Of a DNA stretch of 64,000 bases, positions 1 to 11,101 are shown one piece after another. This DNA is from Galdieria sulphuraria. Its lineage: Eukaryota; Rhodophyta; Bangiophyceae; Galdieriales; Galdieriaceae. A model generated the notes under the pieces. The model did no database searches and was not told the origin of the DNA. It worked only from the letters and a program-made list of their open reading frames with translations. Both the position numbers and the translations under genes were made by a program. The first letter of the stretch is position 1. Each line of letters starts with the position of its first letter. The stretch covers positions 38,630 through 102,629 of the forward strand of contig NW_005178421.1 of assembly GCF_000341285.1 (NCBI RefSeq), in the 5' to 3' direction.

Positions 1-403
1 AGAGAGCAAATTGCCATTTGCTTCTTTTTGATATTTGGACAACGGATTGAACGAGAGAGTTTGACTAGTATTGAAAGTTTTCAACCCTGGTTTCCAAACA
101 AATATACTCTTCTGTAGCTATTCTTGTGGATTTTTACCGAGCAAAAGATAGAAAATTCGTTGATGCACTTCTCATAGCAAGATAGCTAACAAGTTGCCGC
201 TCGGATCCTTTTTATACAAATTATATCATCCAGGGATATTACAAAAGTATTCATTATGATTGAATTTTGGCACTTTGTAAAAGAATGAATGATATTTGTT
301 TCGTTTAGCTAGTAGAAAGTGCAAGTATACTTTTTCTATTTTTTATGGGGTTATTTGATTGTAATTCAAGTCTGCCATTCCAAGTAAAGATTATCCTCGA
401 GTG
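1..403. other. Intergenic / upstream region of the RWD-domain gene
   Basis: No open frame longer than a few dozen codons with protein-like composition was seen on either strand. It is AT-rich and runs into the start codon at 404. It probably holds the promoter and 5' leader of the RWD-domain gene, and perhaps the end of a gene outside the window. No RNA gene or repeat was recognised. Confidence 0.5.
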
Positions 404-1096
404 ATGCATGTCAATGACGCACAGCGTGAAGAAATAGAAGCATTGGAAGCCATATTAGGTGATGATTTTTCTTTACAACAAGATGAGACAACTAGAAGGC
501 CCTTGATAAAGTTGGACTTCTCAGAAGAGCGTCCTAAAGTTCAATTTAGTTTGTACTTGTGTCTTCCTCCTTCCTATCCAGAAGACTCTCCTTCCATGAC
601 TATTCAGCCTGGTAAGGGTTTTCCGGGAACATGGCGTTCTCCTTTACTTCAGTTTTTAAAGAATGAAATGAACCTTTTGATGGGAGCTCCTATGATTTTC
701 GAACTGTATATGAAAACCAAGGATTGGCTTTTGGAACAGGAGAAGGAAGATGAAGCGGAAGATATCGATAGAGTTTCTTGTGTAGGGTCGGTTCCATCTG
801 TGAATGAGAATACGAAACTTGAGTCGTCTTTGTTGATTCACTCCTTGATAGAAGAGGTAGGTGAAGAACCTTGAAGATTTTGTTGATTCTCATCTATGGA
901 AAAGAAGGAGTACGGAACTCCAGTCACAAAGGAAACCTTTGAAAAGTGGCGTCAAAGTTTTTTTCAAGAGTTTGGTTTGTCGTTGAGAAACAAAGAAAGA
1001 GAGACTGCTTGGAAACTAACTGGAAGACAACTTTTTGAGGAAAACCGTCTAGTTGAGACAAGTGAAACTTATGGTTCTTCAGAAGATGAAGAATAG
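404..1096 (+). CDS. RWDD1: RWD-domain protein, RWDD1/GIR2 (DFRP2) type
   Basis: Proteins of this family bind and stabilise the translation-linked GTPase DRG2 (yeast Rbg2) in the cytosol. Residues about 1-115 form an RWD domain, with the typical opening of acidic residues around EIEALEAI and the YP-x-x-x-P turn (SYPEDSPSM). The C-terminal part has the DFRP2-type motif GTPVTKETFEKW and LTGRQLFE. The two parts are separated by an in-frame stop, but removing a 48-nt GT-AG intron (about 857-904) joins them in the same frame and gives about 214 residues, near the family length. I chose the ATG at 404, which opens the RWD domain directly. Family assignment is from motifs only. Confidence 0.8.
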
Positions 1097-1449
1097 TTTC
1101 TACCCCGATATGGATAGTTGAACCGATGTAATACGTTTTTTTTTGTTTTGCATTAGAAATAATATTGTTTCAACAGGTTTCAAAGAGAAGATGTTTATGA
1201 TAGAATGGAATGAGAAGAGAGAGAGCATGCTTATCAACAATATAATGAAAATAGGAACCCATAAAGTATTTGGAGAGATATTCAGTGTTCTTGATACAAA
1301 CATGGACATATTCACTTAATACTTCCAAACTCGTTTTACAAATCAACTCATGAGCCATTTATTTCTTTCTTTATCAGAATAGTCTTAAAAGGAACATTGA
1401 TTTTCTTTGTTGAGAAATAAAGAATATGAAAGAGTAGTCAAGGCAAGCA

Positions 1450-3102
1450 CTATTTCTTTCCTTGTTTTCTATTTGCACTGGTCGTTTGCTTCTTATTATT
1501 GTTAGACCCTTGAAAAGGTTTTCTACCTCTACTTCTTTTGGTTTCCAATAAAGGTTTCTGTTCTTGACTTTTGCGTACTTCTTCATTCAGTTGATGAATG
1601 AACTTGGTGAGTCTTTCCATTCTAGTAGTTGCAGAAAGTCCATGTGTTTGTTGAATAAACAATGCTAAACGATTCACCTGTTCTGCAGACCAATGATCTT
1701 GAGGAAATACTTTAACTAATTGTGATATATCTACCAAATTGGTAAAGTTTGGTTTCTTTTCCACTTGCTTCAGTCTTGCTCTTAGTTCATCAAGTGCATT
1801 GAGTTCTAAAGAATCTTCCTTCTTATTCTTGGGAATTTCTTGTGGATAAAGTTGTTCTTCTTCATCTGATGATTGCTTCACCTTTTTGCTTTCTTCCATA
1901 GTGGAACCTTTTGAGGTGCTTTGTCTAGAAGCCAACTTTTTACTACTATACTCTTTTATCAATTGCTTTGCTGTTTCTTCATCCAATGAAAACTTTCCTT
2001 TCCTCTTCAACACATCTCGAACCTTTTCTTCAAATTCCTTTTGAACTTTTTCCTTTTGATCAGCTTCTTCTTCTAATATGCGTTGAGTTACTAATCTTCC
2101 AGGTGGATTCTTTTTTCTTCCATTGCCCGATGCATTATTTCCCGTAGTTCCAGAATGACTAACACTACTACTAGTGCCATTACTATGATAGCTGCTGCTA
2201 CTCAACTGACTGGAATCAGAGACGTTCCCACGCAAACTACTTTCTCTATTCACCACAGCTTTGGTATCGAAAAGATTGGCAACATTTCTTTCTTTAAACC
2301 GAAATACGCGATCTTTTCCTACCGTTTCTGGTAAAATGACGGTGGTGTTGGGACAATCTATGCGTGTCTTCAAAAAGGCATGCACGTAAGCATTTTCTTG
2401 TCGGATATGGCGATAGCTTTTAGATAAATCATAATACTTCCCTGACTCATGTGCTATGAACTTTGCCAAGTCTGAAGATTCCGGTTGTTGTCCTCGAAAC
2501 TTGTGATTCAATGCGGATAGCACCGATTGGGAACTGTCTGAATGGCTAGTCGATAACGATATTGAGATAGTATTATTATTATTACTGTTGTTGTTATGAT
2601 AGGAGATACTTTGAGTTGTCATAGTCTCATGGGAAGTATACGAAGTCTGATGAGCGCCGTTGATAGAAGAAAGAGACGCTTCAGCGGTTTCTTGATATTC
2701 ACAGTGATTAGCATCAGAATATGAAGATGAGTTGAAATGATTCGCGCCATGGACTCCATTTTGCTCCTCTCTTACAACTAAACTATCAGCGTTCCACAAA
2801 CTGGGATCGCCTTGGGGTCGTTGATAAGGAGGCAAATAAGAATGTGAGAGACCGTTGGTGGTCAAAGATGAGTTAGGTTGTGAAGTTGGTTCCCTTCTTT
2901 CCAGCTGATCTTGATGTTTATCGTCCCATTCTAAGGAGGCACTTACTGGAGCTTGGGTAGATCGGGAGTGAATGGTTTGAAGAAACGGTCCCAAATGAGA
3001 ACAGGGCCAACTCAGCGAGGAGATGTCCACTGTAGCCTTGCTTCCTGAAAATAGTTTGTAACAAGGATGCCAACAACAACACCACAACCCACGATGATAC
3101 AT
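1450..3102 (-). CDS. Hypothetical low-complexity protein
   Basis: A single open frame of 550 residues starting at ATG 3102. I do not recognise a family. Residues about 60-200 are rich in Ser, Asn and His, with an Asn run encoded by repeated AAT/AAC near 2570-2600. The middle has a charged helical stretch (many E, K, Q; about 340-450), and the last about 100 residues look folded, ending in a basic tail rich in K, R, N and Q. The N-terminus is Cys/Trp-rich and could be part of a leader or an upstream exon. It is convergent with the RWD gene; the 353 bp between them (1097-1449) hold nothing recognisable. A nuclear or RNA-associated role would fit the composition but is speculation. Confidence 0.6.
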   Translation of the reverse strand: MYHRGLWCCCWHPCYKLFSGSKATVDISSLSWPCSHLGPFLQTIHSRSTQAPVSASLEWDDKHQDQLERREPTSQPNSSLTTNGLSHSYLPPYQRPQGDPSLWNADSLVVREEQNGVHGANHFNSSSYSDANHCEYQETAEASLSSINGAHQTSYTSHETMTTQSISYHNNNSNNNNTISISLSTSHSDSSQSVLSALNHKFRGQQPESSDLAKFIAHESGKYYDLSKSYRHIRQENAYVHAFLKTRIDCPNTTVILPETVGKDRVFRFKERNVANLFDTKAVVNRESSLRGNVSDSSQLSSSSYHSNGTSSSVSHSGTTGNNASGNGRKKNPPGRLVTQRILEEEADQKEKVQKEFEEKVRDVLKRKGKFSLDEETAKQLIKEYSSKKLASRQSTSKGSTMEESKKVKQSSDEEEQLYPQEIPKNKKEDSLELNALDELRARLKQVEKKPNFTNLVDISQLVKVFPQDHWSAEQVNRLALFIQQTHGLSATTRMERLTKFIHQLNEEVRKSQEQKPLLETKRSRGRKPFQGSNNNKKQTTSANRKQGKK

Positions 3103-3164
3103 AATAACCCAACTTTAACAACTATGAGTCGACCCCCCAATTGTAAAAAATGACATTTTAGAAT

Positions 3165-5165
3165 ATGGAATTAGGATTCACTTGTTGTCATATCTTTGGT
3201 ATTTATCATGAGCCACAATCGACCTTTTGTTGCAAACCACTTTCTCCAACTACTTTTTTGAAAAATAGACGTGCACTTCATTGGTTACCAAGATTAGCTG
3301 TTCAAGATGGATCATCCCGATTGAAACACAGCCATGCCAGTTGGAGTATGATGAAGGAATCAAGTATCAATCAAGATGCACAGAATAAAGCAACAAGAGT
3401 CGATCAGGACCAACAAACTGGAAATATTTCATATCAAAAACCTACTAGAAATAGAAGTGCAGCTTTAGTAGGTACCCAACCCGGTGCTCAAGACTGGAGT
3501 AAGCGTGCTGCTGCTCGTTCCATGTTGAGAGCCATTCAGTTCAAAGACGAAGATTTTGAAAAACCGATCATCACAATTGCTTCCACTTTTACCAACGCTA
3601 CTCCTTGCAACGCTCATATGGATCAACTGGGAGATAAGTTGTTGGCTACTGTAGAGTCGTTGGGTGCAAAAGGTTTCATATTTGGTACTCCTGTGATATC
3701 CGACGGAGAAACTATGGGAACTAGTGGAATGCGTTATTCGTTGGTGAGTAGAGACTTGATTGCGGATTGCATAGAATGTATGCATGAAGGATACTTAGCA
3801 GATGGTATGTTGACACTTGGAGGTTGTGACAAGTCTATTCCCGGAGCACTGATGCCTATATTGAGGACTAATGCTTATGGGGTCTTTCTTTACGGCGGTT
3901 CTATTCAACCTGGAAATCTGAATGGAGAAAACCTCACCGTCATTTCTACTTTTGAAGCTATTGGGTCTTATTCTTCTGGAAGAATAGATGAACAACAATT
4001 GAAAAGAATAGAAGAACGTGCTTGTCCTGGCCCAGGTTCTTGTGGTGGAATGTATACAGCAAATACAATGGCATCTGTGATAGAAGCCATGGGCTTAAGT
4101 ATCCCTTATTCCGCATCCCATACGGCAATGACAAAAGACAATCAACTTTCTCCTGAAAAGTTGCGAGACTGTGAAGAATCAGTGAAAGCATTGTTTACTT
4201 GTATGAAGAACAATATCCGAGCTCGAGATATTTGTACCCAAAAAGCATTTGAAAACGGTATCACAGTGATGATGGCATTGGGAGGGTCGACCAACGGTGT
4301 GTTGCATTTGTTGGCATTGGCACACGAAGCACAAGTGGATTTGGATATTGAAGACTTTAACAGGATTGGAGAACGAGTACCTTTATTGGGAGACTTTAAA
4401 CCTTCAGGAAGATACGTGATGGCTGACTTGGATAAGATTGGAGGCATTCCTATGGTGATGAAATATCTATGGAAACATGGCCTTATTCATGGAGATTGTA
4501 TGACAGTTACAGGAAAGAGAATAGAAGAGTTGTTAGCGGATGCTCCTGATTTACCTGGGACAGATCATGCAACTCCTAGTGTCATACTTCCGATAGAAAA
4601 GGCTTTGGCCCCCGCAGGTCAGCATATCATCATCATGAGAGGAAATTTGGCTCCCGAAGGTGCGGTGATCAAGTTGAGTGGAAAGGAATTGGAAATCCAT
4701 CGTGGTCCAGCTCGAGTATTCAATTCGGAAGAGGAAGCTCTAGATGCCATTTTAACTGGAAGAATAGTAAAGAATGATGTAGTTGTGATACGTTATGAAG
4801 GACCAAAAGGAGGTCCTGGTATGAGAGAAATGTTATCACCTTCTTCAGCCATCATGGGTTCCGGTTTAGGAAAGGATGTTGCGTTGATCACGGATGGTCG
4901 GTTTTCAGGTGGGACTCATGGAATTATGGTTGGTCATGTTACTCCAGAAGCTGCTGTAGGTGGTCCTATTGCATTGGTTGAGGAAGGGGATATCATATGT
5001 TTGGAACCAAGGAAAAAGTTGATGACATTGGAAGTAGATGAAAGAGAGTTGGAACGAAGGAGAAAGCAATGGAAACAAGTTAATAAGTTGCCACAACAAG
5101 GTTTGTTGAAAAAGTATGCTAAAACAGTTTCTAGTGCTAGTAAAGGCGCCATAACTGATGCATAA
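3165..5165 (+). CDS. ILVD: Dihydroxy-acid dehydratase, plastid precursor
   Basis: Catalyses dehydration of 2,3-dihydroxy-isovalerate (and the methylvalerate analogue) to the 2-oxo acid, the third common step of valine and isoleucine synthesis, in the plastid. The 666-residue intronless frame has the IlvD/Edd signatures: TPCNAH, GGCDKS and [15 protein letters not shown], which supply the three cysteines that hold the iron-sulfur cluster, and near the C-terminus the GRFSGG motif. The mature domain starts around residue 100. The first about 95 residues have no counterpart in bacterial enzymes and read as a transit peptide (phenylalanine and hydroxylated residues, few acids). ATG 3165 is used; a second Met pair lies near residue 62. 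The stop is 56 bp before the NOC3 start. Confidence 0.95.
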   Translation: MELGFTCCHIFGIYHEPQSTFCCKPLSPTTFLKNRRALHWLPRLAVQDGSSRLKHSHASWSMMKESSINQDAQNKATRVDQDQQTGNISYQKPTRNRSAALVGTQPGAQDWSKRAAARSMLRAIQFKDEDFEKPIITIASTFTNATPCNAHMDQLGDKLLATVESLGAKGFIFGTPVISDGETMGTSGMRYSLVSRDLIADCIECMHEGYLADGMLTLGGCDKSIPGALMPILRTNAYGVFLYGGSIQPGNLNGENLTVISTFEAIGSYSSGRIDEQQLKRIEERACPGPGSCGGMYTANTMASVIEAMGLSIPYSASHTAMTKDNQLSPEKLRDCEESVKALFTCMKNNIRARDICTQKAFENGITVMMALGGSTNGVLHLLALAHEAQVDLDIEDFNRIGERVPLLGDFKPSGRYVMADLDKIGGIPMVMKYLWKHGLIHGDCMTVTGKRIEELLADAPDLPGTDHATPSVILPIEKALAPAGQHIIIMRGNLAPEGAVIKLSGKELEIHRGPARVFNSEEEALDAILTGRIVKNDVVVIRYEGPKGGPGMREMLSPSSAIMGSGLGKDVALITDGRFSGGTHGIMVGHVTPEAAVGGPIALVEEGDIICLEPRKKLMTLEVDERELERRRKQWKQVNKLPQQGLLKKYAKTVSSASKGAITDA

Positions 5166-5221
5166 TATAACCATAAAATGGAAACTTTTCCGCATTGTTA
5201 TCAAAAAAGGAATTGGAGGTA

Positions 5222-7084
5222 ATGACTAAGAAAGGTTATTCCAAAGGTCTCAAGTTAACTCCCGCTAAGGAAAAAACTGTCAAAAAAGAAATAGCAATAT
5301 TATCTGAAAAAATATTGGCACAACCACAACAAAACTTGAAATATTTGAAACAACTTTTTGTATATGCTTTTGATTGGACTCCTACTCAACAGGAACAAGT
5401 TGAAACAGTTTCAAATATTGCAACCCTTAGTATCACTTCACTGGTAATCATATTCCGAGATATTATTCCGGGTTATCCAATCCTTTCGCAGAAGGAACGG
5501 AAGGAAGAAGGAACAACCTTGTCCGTGGAGACTTTGCGTATCCGTAAGTTTGAAAGTCGTCTATTAGAATATTATGTTGAGTTGGTCAATCAATTGCTCC
5601 AGCGAAGAAAGAAAGACAGGAAGTGTGTTCAGTTGGGGAAGAATGGATTGGGTCAGTGGAAAAGTGCGGTGAAACAAGTCATACTACCTGCACATACGAG
5701 GGCCTTATGTGTCCTATTGACAGATCTTGTCCATTTTAATGAAGCCAATAGAATAGCCAAAGCTTTGATCAAATATACACCTAGAGCAAATGAACAAGAA
5801 CGAAGATGGATACGTGAAACTTTGACAGAGCTTACAAGTAGTCTACACCGAGTTTCCGGATACTCTTTGAAGACTTGTCTGAATATTTGTCAATATTTGT
5901 GCATGGCTGCAGCAAAGTGGAATATTGTTACTCCTTCCATTTTTTGTTCTGCTTTCTATTGTATAAATTATGCAGCATTGTATAGTGAATATCAACAAGC
6001 CGCACGTCATCGAGAACAGCAGCCCACAGAAAGTGATTCAGCTTTGAATGATCCTCTTATAGATGAGAGAAGTTTTCAAAGGGATTGGAGAGAAGCACAA
6101 GGAAGAGCTCGTGATGATGAACGACGCATTCGATTTGAAAGAGTAATTGAGTCTGTGGAGCAGTTCTTAATATGTATTTTACAGTCCTCTGAAGATAAAC
6201 AAGTTGGAGATATTTTATGTTTGGGAGAGCTGTTAGAATTGTTTGTGAAAGTCTCCATATATCTCTCAGATGTTAGTGTTCGTCGGTTGGAATTTTATTT
6301 GCGCAAGTTGTCGTCTCATCAAATAGAAGACATGGAGAAGAGTTGTTTGTTGTTAAAGGCTCTTTATCAAGTGCATTTCTTACAGAGCAAGAATCGTGGT
6401 TGGAAGGAAGATACTGGATACCTGGATAGTCTTTTATACCAAAGTTGTGGGCGTTTGTTAGATTGTCGATCCATACACAACACGGATACAAGTCAATCGC
6501 TTGGTTCATTGTTCAAGTTGAGTCTTTGGTGGTTGAATCCAGCACGGGATCGATTGTTGAGAAGAAAGACGATATGGAGAAGGTTATTATGGCTTCTTTT
6601 GAGAACAGAATCTCCATTATTAATGAATATTATTACAGCAACATTTATTCACGGAATTCCTGTAGATTGGAATCAAGCTTCCATAGATAGTGATGAACAG
6701 TGGAGTGGTTCTCTTGAGATGCTTATTCGTGAAGCGTTAGTTAAGAATCCCGATGTTTCATATTTGGATGATGCTCCTCCACTTTATGAATACTTCATTT
6801 TGAGTCAACATTTTCATCCTTATATTAGGAATCACTTTGTATCCGTCGTTCGAGGTCATATTTTGCCTTTGAGTGATTCTATAGAAGAATGGTTATCCGC
6901 ATATACAGATGAAATGACATTTATTCCTCCAGTTGCCCAAACAATGAAGAATAGTAAATCTTTCAAAAGAAAGAGTTTATTTCTCACTTCTTTACCTCTT
7001 TTGGAAGAAAAAGAAGAAAATGTAGATTGGAATTGTTTGGTTCACCAAACCAAAACGATGAACAATGAGACGAAGGATGAATGA
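5222..7084 (+). CDS. NOC3: Nucleolar complex protein 3 homolog (NOC3/CBF domain)
   Basis: Noc3 works with Noc2 in export and maturation of 60S pre-ribosomes and, in yeast, also in replication licensing. The diagnostic stretch is at residues about 65-130: repeated hydrophobics leading into IIFRDIIPGYPI, followed by LRIRKFESRLLEYY, matching the Noc3 N-terminal domain. The rest is helical and includes a CBF/Mak21-like C-terminal part with a conserved-looking FHPYIRNHF segment. The frame is open further upstream but only from TTG codons; the first in-frame ATG is at 5222, giving 620 residues, a little short for the family. It follows dihydroxy-acid dehydratase by 56 bp on the same strand and is followed by another gene 28 bp downstream. 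Confidence 0.85.
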   Translation: MTKKGYSKGLKLTPAKEKTVKKEIAILSEKILAQPQQNLKYLKQLFVYAFDWTPTQQEQVETVSNIATLSITSLVIIFRDIIPGYPILSQKERKEEGTTLSVETLRIRKFESRLLEYYVELVNQLLQRRKKDRKCVQLGKNGLGQWKSAVKQVILPAHTRALCVLLTDLVHFNEANRIAKALIKYTPRANEQERRWIRETLTELTSSLHRVSGYSLKTCLNICQYLCMAAAKWNIVTPSIFCSAFYCINYAALYSEYQQAARHREQQPTESDSALNDPLIDERSFQRDWREAQGRARDDERRIRFERVIESVEQFLICILQSSEDKQVGDILCLGELLELFVKVSIYLSDVSVRRLEFYLRKLSSHQIEDMEKSCLLLKALYQVHFLQSKNRGWKEDTGYLDSLLYQSCGRLLDCRSIHNTDTSQSLGSLFKLSLWWLNPARDRLLRRKTIWRRLLWLLLRTESPLLMNIITATFIHGIPVDWNQASIDSDEQWSGSLEMLIREALVKNPDVSYLDDAPPLYEYFILSQHFHPYIRNHFVSVVRGHILPLSDSIEEWLSAYTDEMTFIPPVAQTMKNSKSFKRKSLFLTSLPLLEEKEENVDWNCLVHQTKTMNNETKDE

Positions 7085-7112
7085 ATAAACTTGAAAGTTT
7101 GTAGTGTGAAGG

Positions 7113-7906
7113 ATGGAGAACATGGAAGAAGAACACACGAGTTCTGATAGAGATAGTTTTGCAATGTTTTATAATCAAGGTCTAAGAGAAGGAATCATGG
7201 AGGCACAGGAAAACTTGACGAGAGTAAGTAGTTGACGGCATCTTGTAAGGTTGGGTTGTTGAAGGGTGTTTCCATAGCTTGGTTATTGGGAGGGCTTAAA
7301 AAGCGTTAGTCCAGGAATCAAGTTACTGAATAAGAAGTATGTTTGTTGTGTAGATATGACTACAGTATTGATGTTGCTTGCATACCTTGCTTTTATATAG
7401 TATCAGTGAATTGTTGGTCTTGGAGTCGCTAAACCAAAAAGGACTTTTATTGACAAAGGTAAAAGAGTCTTATGAACAGTAATAAGGGTTATCCTACTGT
7501 ACAACTTTTACTTAATAGGAAAATCCTTCGTTTCTCGGTCAACAGATAAAGGAAACGAGAAAGCAGTTGGAAAATTTGCTACACGTAAGAATGAACTATT
7601 TCAGTTATGGAACAATGTCGTTGTACTTATTCAGTGAAATAGAAATATGAGTCTACCCTGTTAGAACTGGGGTCCAAATACGTCCAAAATACGCAACATA
7701 CAAGTTATGTTTTCGAACAAAATTCGCCAATAGAGGAGACTCTTTCTTTAGAAGTTTTGAAGCAGAGTTGGTTCTCTCAGTTGGAGCAACATGAAAGGTA
7801 CACGTTGCAAGAGGCCCATGAAGGAATAGCTAAGTTTGTGAATTCTTTGGACGAGTCTCTCCAGAGTCAGTTAAGAAGAGTGTTTATGAAAGAGTTGACA
7901 CAGTAA
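7113..7906 (+). CDS. Intron-rich small gene, YAE1/LTO1-like N-terminus
   Basis: Reconstructed by eye from several short exons: 7113-7223 (ATG 7113, GTAAGT donor), an exon around 7265-7308, one ending at 7458, 7519-7584 and 7643-7906 (stop TAA). The last two joins keep phase 0 and use good GT-AG sites; the second and third exon borders are uncertain. The N-terminus contains spaced glycines (GLREG, then LLGGL) like the deca-GX3 motif of YAE1/LTO1 proteins, which in yeast form the adaptor that loads iron-sulfur clusters on the ribosome-recycling factor Rli1/ABCE1. The C-terminal about 110 residues are helical and acidic/Gln-rich. Exons are certain in outline; the family name is tentative. Confidence 0.55.
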
Positions 7907-8191
7907 CCTCCCAGTGGTGGTAGGCTGTTACAGGAATAGACTATCTTGTGCAGTGTTGTTAGAGTTACTATGAGTGTTATAAGAAACTGTCCAGAACACG
8001 TGTGTATCTTATGACCTTTTCTTCCTAGTGACTATGATAAGAAACCTAGAGGCATTTTTTGCCTCTTCCATATCTTTATTCGTAAATGTACTCCTACCTG
8101 TGTATACCTATGGAGTGGAACATTTCAAAACCAACCACATTTAGAAATAAAAAGGTTAATTACATTTGTTGTCTATTTGGGACAATAAATA

Positions 8192-9934
8192 ATGCCTCAA
8201 GATGATGACAAGTTAAATGCCTTTTTAGCTGTAACCTCTGCTGACCCAGAACTAGCACAACAGTTATTGGATAGTAACCAAGGTGATTTAGAAAAGGCAA
8301 TAGAATCCTACTTTGCTATAAATGAAGCTCAAATAGAGCTTGACCATACCCCGACGCAAACTCCGGTGGTAGACACTAGCAGCGTAAGTACAAAGAGGTC
8401 TTGTTTGGAAGAATTTTAAGTGTTATTCATAGGAAGATGCACTGCCGCATCCTCACGCACCACCTTCTGTTGAAGATGATGAAGAAGAGGTTATACCAGT
8501 GAGGAGACGGGAACCAAGAAGAAGAAGTTCAAATGGTGGTCCACAAAGAGAGACAAACAGAGATTCTGGGCACCCTAATCACGTTGGTTTTCCAGAAAAC
8601 TTGACAGAAGGAAGGTTGGGTGAACTCTATGCTCCCCCTTCTGACCTTAACTTTGAGGATTCTTATGAACAAGCACTACGGTAGGTCTACTTTAGTTTGC
8701 ACAATCTGGAATTAGGCTCACTCTCTATTAGGAAAGGAAGAGAAGAAAGCAAATGGGTTTTGGTTAATTTGCAGCAGAATGAGAACTTTTTATGTCTTTT
8801 GTTGAATAGAGAAGTTTGGTCGGTAAGTATACTAAACGCTTGACTTAGTTCATGGTTCTAAACTCATAAAGGATTCCACTATTAAAGAGTTTATTCAGTC
8901 GAGTTTTATTTTTTGGCAACGTGACGTTCTTTCGGAGGACGCAATGCAGTTCTGTGCGCGATATTCTGTAAATAGCTTTCCTTTTGTTGCTGTGATTGAT
9001 CCTCGCACTGGAGAGAAAGTGTTGGAACCTAGCTTGGAAGAGAATGATAGAATAGAAAAGAACTATATAGTATCAAATCTTTGTAACTTTCTCGAGACTA
9101 ATGTTTTAGATGAATGGACCGCACCACGAGGAAGTCGAAGAAGTGGAGCTGTTCATTCAAATAGTCACAGTCTTCGGTCATTTCCTGTGAGTAACGACTC
9201 TGCTGAAGATGAGGCCAGAGATAGTTGGCAACAAGTAGATGAGAATGAAGATGCACAGTTGGCTGAAGCTATTGCTGCGTCATTGGAAGACCAGGAAGGT
9301 CCCTCTTCATCATCGGAGATGATGGGATATGGCGAATTTTATACGAATGGCAAGTTTCCAGTAATTCATAAGAGTTTTGTTGGCTAACTTTATTTCAGAA
9401 GTACCTTTAACACGTAATGATAGTGAAAGTCGAATTGCTTCACAGTATGCTTCTATGACTGACCCTCATCTTACTGAAGAGAGAGAACTTAAGATGGAAC
9501 AGGATGCCGCTTTAGCAGCAGCAGAAGCTGCAGATCGTGCACGATTGTCGCGTGTTGAAGAAGAAGAGCGCCAGAGACTTTGGCAGAAAGAAATGGAGCA
9601 AAAACAACAAGAAGAACTTGAGGCATTGGAGGCCACCAAGCACATGAGGCAACGAATGAAAAAGTCAGTATTGAAAGATGAACCTGCTGAGAACAGTCCA
9701 CACGTTACAGAGTTGCTCTTAAGGTTACCAGATGGACGAAAAGTTGTGAGGAGATTTCAAGACAATGAACCATTGCAAGCAGTAGTCGATTTTGTGGTTT
9801 ATGAAACAGGATTGTCTGAGGAGGAGTTTCAGTTGATTATTCCATATCCACGCAAGGTTTTGGCTGACTTAGACGTTACACTAGAACAGTTGAATCTTAC
9901 CACGAAGGCGGCATTGATAGTAGAGCGTAACTGA
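8192..9934 (+). CDS. UBXN7: UBA-UAS-UBX protein, UBXN7/Ubx5-type Cdc48 adaptor
   Basis: Adaptor linking ubiquitylated substrates to the AAA ATPase p97/Cdc48. Exons read as 8192-8383, 8433-8680, 8732-8822, 8872-9349 and 9399-9934, all in phase. Exon 1 is a UBA-like domain (LAQQLLDSNQGDLEKAIE). Exons 2-4 give a thioredoxin-like UAS domain containing FCARYSVNSFPFVAVIDPRTG. Exon 4 ends in an acidic UIM-like helix (EDAQLAEAIAASL). The last exon is a long charged helix followed by a UBX domain (LLLRLPDGRKVVRRF, then LIIPYPRKVL and a hydrophobic end). The domain order is that of human UBXN7 and yeast Ubx5. Four introns of about 48-51 nt; the last is best explained as GC-AG. Confidence 0.88.
9350..9398 (+). 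other. Probable GC-AG intron in the UBX gene
   Basis: Joining the UIM exon to the UBX exon in the correct frame needs a phase-1 donor. No GT fits; a GC donor followed by AAGT at 9350 does, and a TTTCAG acceptor ends at 9398. A CTAAC-like branch site lies about 15 nt before the acceptor. Length is 49 nt, like other introns here. Confidence 0.6.
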
Positions 9935-10075
9935 GACAATTTCATGTTGTAAGAAATTCATTCGTACTACTTTTCACTGTGAAGAAAGAAACAAATTATT
10001 TTGACTCGTCCAGAACGCAATTTTTATGTATGCATCACACTCTAAAACCCCCTTGCTATCTCATTGATACCTAGA

Positions 10076-11101
10076 TTACAACTTGACTACCATTCGATAC
10101 CGCACTTTGTTTTCTCGAACTCTATCTAGTGCCTCATTCAAATGGTCTACAGTCGTGACTTCACATTTAGGAAATATTTGATGAAGAGCACAAAAGTTCA
10201 ACATGTCCTTAATAAGCGCTCTACCTCCTGTAATACTTCCACATATGGTAAGTTGTCTTACCATCAATTCTGTCATGACTGGAACCTCCACATTCCCCAA
10301 AATAGCACCGACAATTGCCATCTTACCGTTTCGACGCAAAAGAGCAGTATATTGTTGCCAAGGCAATTTTTTAGGAACAGTAACCAACATGAAGTCTATG
10401 GTTCCCTGCGCCTCTTTCATTTGCTTTTCATCTGATGAATTGATAAATTGGGAAGCACCATATTCTTTTGCTTCTTTGATCTTGTCTGCGCTCGACGAGA
10501 TTGCTGTGACTTTACAACCAAAAGCTTTTGCAAATTTCAGCGCCATATGCCCTAGTCCTCCTATTCCAACAACTGCCACATGGTCTCCTGGTTTCACACC
10601 GAAACGACGAAATGGTGCAAATACTGTAATTCCACCACAGAACAGTGGTCCAGCGTACTCTGGCGGAATCTCCTTTGGAATGGGAAATGCAACTCTGGCA
10701 TCAGCGATAGTTTTTCTAGAAAAGCCACCTTGAGAAGCACCAAAACAAGTTGCTTCCCCGTGAGGACATAGGTTTTCATATCCTTGGATGCACTCTTGAC
10801 AAGACAAACAAGCACGACGATACCACCCGATTCCTACTCTGTCTCCTATTTGAAGCTCTCTCACTTCACTTCCACGTCTCGATACTTTTCCAACTATTTC
10901 GTGACCAGCAACTTTTGGAAAACGAGAAGCTTCGTCGCCCCATTCTTTATCAATGATATGAACGTCCGAATGACAAACACCACAATATTCCACGTCAACT
11001 TCGACATCGTTAGGACCCAAAGCAGGTAGTTCCAACTGATAGGGAACTACTTTTGCTTTCGGTTCCATAGCAGCCCAACTTTCTGTTACCGTCTTACTCA
11101 T
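10076..11101 (-). CDS. Zinc-dependent alcohol dehydrogenase, NADP-type (CAD/YahK-like)
   Basis: Medium-chain dehydrogenase/reductase that oxidises alcohols or reduces aldehydes; the closest family is the cinnamyl-alcohol-dehydrogenase/YahK group, which usually uses NADP(H). Visible motifs: CGVCHSD and GHE for the catalytic zinc, a C-x2-C-x2-C-x7-C set (CLSCQECIQGYENLC) for the structural zinc, and GIGGLGH for cofactor binding. I start at ATG 11101, giving 341 residues, normal for the family; the frame is open upstream but only from a TTG, and that extra stretch is not homologous in appearance. No intron. The real substrate cannot be read from the sequence. It is divergent from THOC5 across 421 bp. 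Confidence 0.9.
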   Translation of the reverse strand: MSKTVTESWAAMEPKAKVVPYQLELPALGPNDVEVDVEYCGVCHSDVHIIDKEWGDEASRFPKVAGHEIVGKVSRRGSEVRELQIGDRVGIGWYRRACLSCQECIQGYENLCPHGEATCFGASQGGFSRKTIADARVAFPIPKEIPPEYAGPLFCGGITVFAPFRRFGVKPGDHVAVVGIGGLGHMALKFAKAFGCKVTAISSSADKIKEAKEYGASQFINSSDEKQMKEAQGTIDFMLVTVPKKLPWQQYTALLRRNGKMAIVGAILGNVEVPVMTELMVRQLTICGSITGGRALIKDMLNFCALHQIFPKCEVTTVDHLNEALDRVRENKVRYRMVVKL

